The notes under the pieces: model-generated
Told to the model about the DNA's origin: nothing
Database searches by the model: none
The model's input: only the letters and a program-made list of their open reading frames with translations
Part shown: in pieces, positions 63,707 to 64,000 of the stretch
Numbering within the stretch: the stretch's first letter is position 1
Layout of the letters: each line of letters opens with the position of its first letter
Origin: DASSBG01 sp035699085
GTDB lineage: Bacteria > Pseudomonadota > Gammaproteobacteria > Xanthomonadales > Rhodanobacteraceae
Direction of reading: 5' to 3'
NCBI GenBank assembly: GCA_035699085.1
Contig: DASSBG010000039.1
Span: forward strand, 44,507-108,506
Length of the DNA stretch: 64,000 nucleotides
Made by a program: the position numbers and the translations under genes

Positions 63707-64000
63707 GTCATTCTTACTCTGCTGGGCACGCCTACGTATGTCGAAGCGGACCAAAAGCATTGCTTGCGAGCCAATTACCACTTGCCAACATTCTCTGACC
63801 GTCATGCTGGAGGAAAAAAATAATATGCTGGCAATACATTTGTACTGAACGCCGTGCGCCGTCGTAGGCCACACCTGATCAAATATGCCAAGCCCTGCAA
63901 GAGCCCATAAACAAAGGGTCAGAAGAATTAGCAAGATAGCAGATTGGTAGGTATATACGTACTCCTCATAACCACCATCGCGATAGGATGAAAGTTTGGC
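63701..64000 (-). CDS. Integron cassette gene 3, membrane protein (5' end outside window)
   Basis: The frame is open to the window edge, so the protein has at least 99 residues here. It has a polar start (KLSSYRDGGYEEYVYTYQS), a membrane helix (AILLILLTLCLWALAGLGIF) and a second hydrophobic stretch (CIASILFFSSS), then a basic C-terminus RRRAQQSKNDS. The stop codon TAA falls inside the R'' of attC 3. No family is recognised. Confidence 0.7.
   Translation of the reverse strand, partial: AKLSSYRDGGYEEYVYTYQSAILLILLTLCLWALAGLGIFDQVWPTTAHGVQYKCIASILFFSSSMTVRECWQVVIGSQAMLLVRFDIRRRAQQSKNDS

Overview
The window is GC-rich (coding DNA roughly 70% GC by eye) and looks like a chromosomal segment of a gammaproteobacterium of the Xanthomonadales/Lysobacterales. 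The evidence is the gene order yhdE-rng-yhdP-tldD, the order asd-fimV-truA-trpF-trpB-trpA-accD, a bacterial kynurenine pathway cluster, and attC sites of the Xanthomonas chromosomal-integron type. The assignment is an inference from gene content; no 16S rRNA gene is present.

Left half (1-48,955), mostly core genome. 1-17.4 kb: an SDR gene cut by the window edge, a PPC/DUF296 gene, a DUF4870 membrane protein, pmbA, darP, then tldD, yhdP, rng, maf(yhdE), accD, trpA, trpB, trpF and truA, all on the minus strand. 17.5-23.5 kb: fimV, asd, aroC and prmB on the minus strand. 23.6-28.8 kb: a large lipoprotein, psd, two conserved genes of unknown function and greB on the plus strand. 29-36 kb: envelope proteins, dcd, apbC and metG. 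36.7-43.2 kb: rnfB, nth, rnt, a zinc-ribbon gene, rlmB, rnr and tRNA-Leu(CAG). 43.3-49 kb: a lipoprotein and an operon for late kynurenine catabolism (ACMSD, an exported protein, kynU, kmo, DUF3293). The gaps between these genes are loaded with small repeats. The most striking are 7-bp-period tandem arrays (GGGACCC, GGGGACC, GGGAATC/G). They usually come as two arrays in opposite orientation around 80-480 bp. One array sits inside the coding sequence of metG, in the linker before the C-terminal tRNA-binding domain.

Right part (about 49-64 kb), accessory. 49.2-50.0 kb is a compact minus-strand locus with two tiny genes. Each has a strong Shine-Dalgarno sequence and encodes a 14-residue double-glycine leader followed by a hydrophobic 34- or 37-residue core. 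A two-helix membrane protein follows, and a perfect 12-bp hairpin lies between. I read it as a candidate two-peptide bacteriocin or microcin locus with a possible immunity gene. Then come tRNA-Val(CAC), an exported LTD-PPC-endonuclease I protein, an aldo/keto reductase whose 3' end is duplicated twice nearby, a DUF4386 protein, an hsdR without hsdM or hsdS, an XRE antitoxin with a decayed RelE-like toxin, and a PQQ-type sugar dehydrogenase. Hairpins containing CTGACCCCGG punctuate this stretch.

The last 1.9 kb (62.1-64.0 kb) is the distal end of an integron cassette array. Three minus-strand cassette genes of unknown function are each followed by an attC site. The integrase and attI should lie beyond position 64,000.
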